The notes beneath the pieces are model-generated. The model made no database searches, was not told the DNA's origin, and worked only from the letters and a program-made list of their open reading frames with translations. Below are positions 4,278 through 5,421 of a stretch of 5,421 nt of DNA, one piece after another (the stretch's first letter is position 1; each line of letters starts with the position of its first letter). The position numbers and the translations under genes are program-made. Source of the stretch: Frankiales bacterium (GTDB taxonomy: Bacteria; Actinomycetota; Actinomycetes; Mycobacteriales; SCTD01); contig JAODNQ010000056.1 of NCBI GenBank assembly GCA_025464695.1, positions 1 through 5,421 on the forward strand, written 5' to 3'.

Positions 4278-5421
4278 ATGGTGCCCGCGGTCCCGTTCGC
4301 CCTGCTGGGCGTGACCGCGCTGCTCGCCGTCGCCGCCTGGGCGGCCCTGGCCGGGGCAGCCGTCGCCCTGCGCGGCCTGCGGCTGCCCGCCCTGCTGCTG
4401 GCGGCCGGTGCCGCGCTCCTCGCCGTCCTCGAGGTCCTGACCGCCGTCCGCTTCGGGGACGCGTCCTCCGACCGGCTGGTGCTGCTCCGGGCCGGCGGCG
4501 CGCTGCTGCTCACCGGCGGGCTCGCGCTGGGAGCCCTGCAGGTCTCCGGAGCCCGGGACGCCGCCCGCACGGGGCTGCCCGGGGACGTCTCGGGCGTCGT
4601 CGTCCCGCTCGCCGCCGCGCCGGTGCCCGCCGTCGTCGCCGGGCTGGCCATGCTCGCGGCCGCGGTCAGCCTCCTGCGGAGCCGGCGGGACGCTCCCGGG
4701 GCGGCGCTCGCCGCCGGTCTCGCGCTGTCCGCCGTGGCCGTCCTCGCCGCGCCCCTCGCCGACGACGGACCCGGCCGGGCGCTGCTCGTCGTCGGGCTGC
4801 GGGGCCTCGGCGCGCTCGCCGTCCTCGCAGGGCTCGCGCTCCTGGCGCAGGCGAGCCTGCTGGCGAAGGTCGTCGCCACCACCCTCGCGGGCGTGCTGGC
4901 CATGGCGGCGGCCGCGGTCGGCGTCGTCGGCACCGTCGTGGTCGGCAGCTACGACGACCAGGCCTCCGAGATCGTCACCCAGACCGCGCAGAGCACCGCC
5001 CGCAGCCTGCTCGACCTCGCACCGCCACTCGTGGGGCCGACGCAGCAGCTCGAGCAGGGCTGTCGGCGGCAGCCAGAGTCTTGCGGCGGCTTCCTCGCGC
5101 AGGTCGCCGACCGCCGCACCGCCTTCGCGGCGCGCGTCACGAGCACCGGGGCCACCTTCGCCGTCACCGGCACCTACCGACTGACCGCGGCCGAGCAGGC
5201 GGGCGTGCGGCAGCTGCCCCAGGTGCGGGCGCTGCTGGCCGGCAGAGGGGTCGGGGCCTCTTCCGCGCTGGTGCGCCTGGCCGGCGACGGCCGCCTCGCC
5301 GCCGTCGCCGTCGCCCCCGCCCCGCGCGACAGCCCCGACGTGCCCTTCCCGAGCGTGCTCGTCTTCGGCCTCCCGGTCGTCGACGAGCTGCTGCAGGACA
5401 GCCTGCGCGGCGAGGACTACG
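4278..5421 (+). CDS. Polytopic membrane protein, probable sensor; N-terminal 381 residues, cut by window edge
   Basis: An ATG opens a frame with no stop to the right edge. About seven hydrophobic helices are seen (roughly 7-31, 37-57, 67-88, 105-133, 141-160, 167-191, 198-223). They are followed by a soluble portion starting GSYDDQASEIVTQTAQSTARSLLDL (223-247) that continues to the end of the window and is predicted to lie outside the membrane. It holds a short loop bounded by Cys262 and Cys269, a possible disulfide, and strand/helix patterns (FAARVTSTGATFAVTGTYRL, then SSALVRLAGDGRLAAVAVAP) reminiscent of Cache/PAS-like sensor domains. Seven TM helices before an extracytoplasmic sensor suggest a histidine kinase, cyclic-nucleotide or c-di-GMP enzyme, or a chemoreceptor-like protein, with the output domain beyond the window. 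That assignment is inference. The codons around the Cys loop (TGT, CCA, TCT) are less GC-rich than the rest. It is not the UPF0182 protein often found after YlbL in actinobacteria. Confidence 0.82.
   Translation, partial: MVPAVPFALLGVTALLAVAAWAALAGAAVALRGLRLPALLLAAGAALLAVLEVLTAVRFGDASSDRLVLLRAGGALLLTGGLALGALQVSGARDAARTGLPGDVSGVVVPLAAAPVPAVVAGLAMLAAAVSLLRSRRDAPGAALAAGLALSAVAVLAAPLADDGPGRALLVVGLRGLGALAVLAGLALLAQASLLAKVVATTLAGVLAMAAAAVGVVGTVVVGSYDDQASEIVTQTAQSTARSLLDLAPPLVGPTQQLEQGCRRQPESCGGFLAQVADRRTAFAARVTSTGATFAVTGTYRLTAAEQAGVRQLPQVRALLAGRGVGASSALVRLAGDGRLAAVAVAPAPRDSPDVPFPSVLVFGLPVVDELLQDSLRGEDY

Noticed and set aside
4265..4933. 222-codon minus-strand frame opposite the 7-TM gene
   Set aside because: It is a Ser/Ala/Thr/Arg-rich shadow frame. 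The plus strand shows regular hydrophobic helices, an ATG and a promoter element, and stays open to the window end.
1..5421. Mobile element, CRISPR array, toxin-antitoxin or defence system
   Set aside because: No transposase or integrase, terminal inverted repeats, regularly spaced repeats, or recognisable toxin or defence domains were found. Codon use is uniform and housekeeping-like apart from one short patch near 5060-5085.

Overview
This 5.4 kb window is chromosomal DNA from a very GC-rich bacterium, almost certainly an actinobacterium. The evidence is a near-total preference for G or C at third codon positions, frequent GTG starts, apparent leaderless promoters, and a neighbourhood (DUF2342 zinc-metalloprotease family protein close to a PDZ/Lon-type YlbL protein) that recurs in Actinobacteria. 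From memory, Mycobacterium tuberculosis has the related pair Rv3195/Rv3194c. The style resembles Geodermatophilaceae or Kineosporiaceae, but the genus cannot be fixed from this sequence alone. No mobile elements, tRNA/rRNA genes, CRISPR or phage genes are visible.

Layout. On the minus strand, positions 1-814 hold the first 271 codons of a DUF2342/Zincin_2 metalloprotease-like protein that leaves the window on the left. Its start overlaps the stop of a possible 10-codon upstream ORF (811-843). A 68-bp divergent gap separates it from a run of plus-strand genes: an extended-SDR protein (883-1989) without its YxxxK catalytic pair and with a possible C-terminal membrane anchor; moaE (2006-2428); a 63-residue single-pass membrane protein (2459-2650); a 126-residue protein of unknown function (2739-3119); a membrane-anchored PDZ plus Lon-type serine/lysine protease of the YlbL family (3184-4242); and the start of a 7-TM putative sensor (4278 to the window end, 381 residues seen, open).

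Regulation. Four plus-strand genes (moaE, the 63-aa gene, the PDZ protease, the sensor) have a TAnnnT hexamer exactly six bases before their start codons. This places it at -12 to -7 if transcription starts on the start codon, the signature of leaderless mRNAs. So these genes, although packed head to tail, look individually promoted rather than a single operon. The SDR and the 126-aa gene instead have Shine-Dalgarno-like sequences. The gap before the 126-aa gene holds a candidate flagellar-type (sigma-28/WhiG-like) promoter and a 7-bp stem-loop. A 10-bp-stem hairpin separates this gene from the PDZ protease, and an 18-bp perfect palindrome spans the SDR stop codon and the -35 zone of moaE.

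How the genes work together. Only moaE has a firm biochemical role (molybdopterin synthase large subunit), and its partner MoaD is not in the window. The two protease-like proteins may serve envelope protein quality control or signalling, but that is inference. I see no clear new multi-gene system. The most unusual items are the degenerate SDR, the two unassigned small proteins, and the regulatory sites around 811-856, 1970-1999 and 2651-2738.
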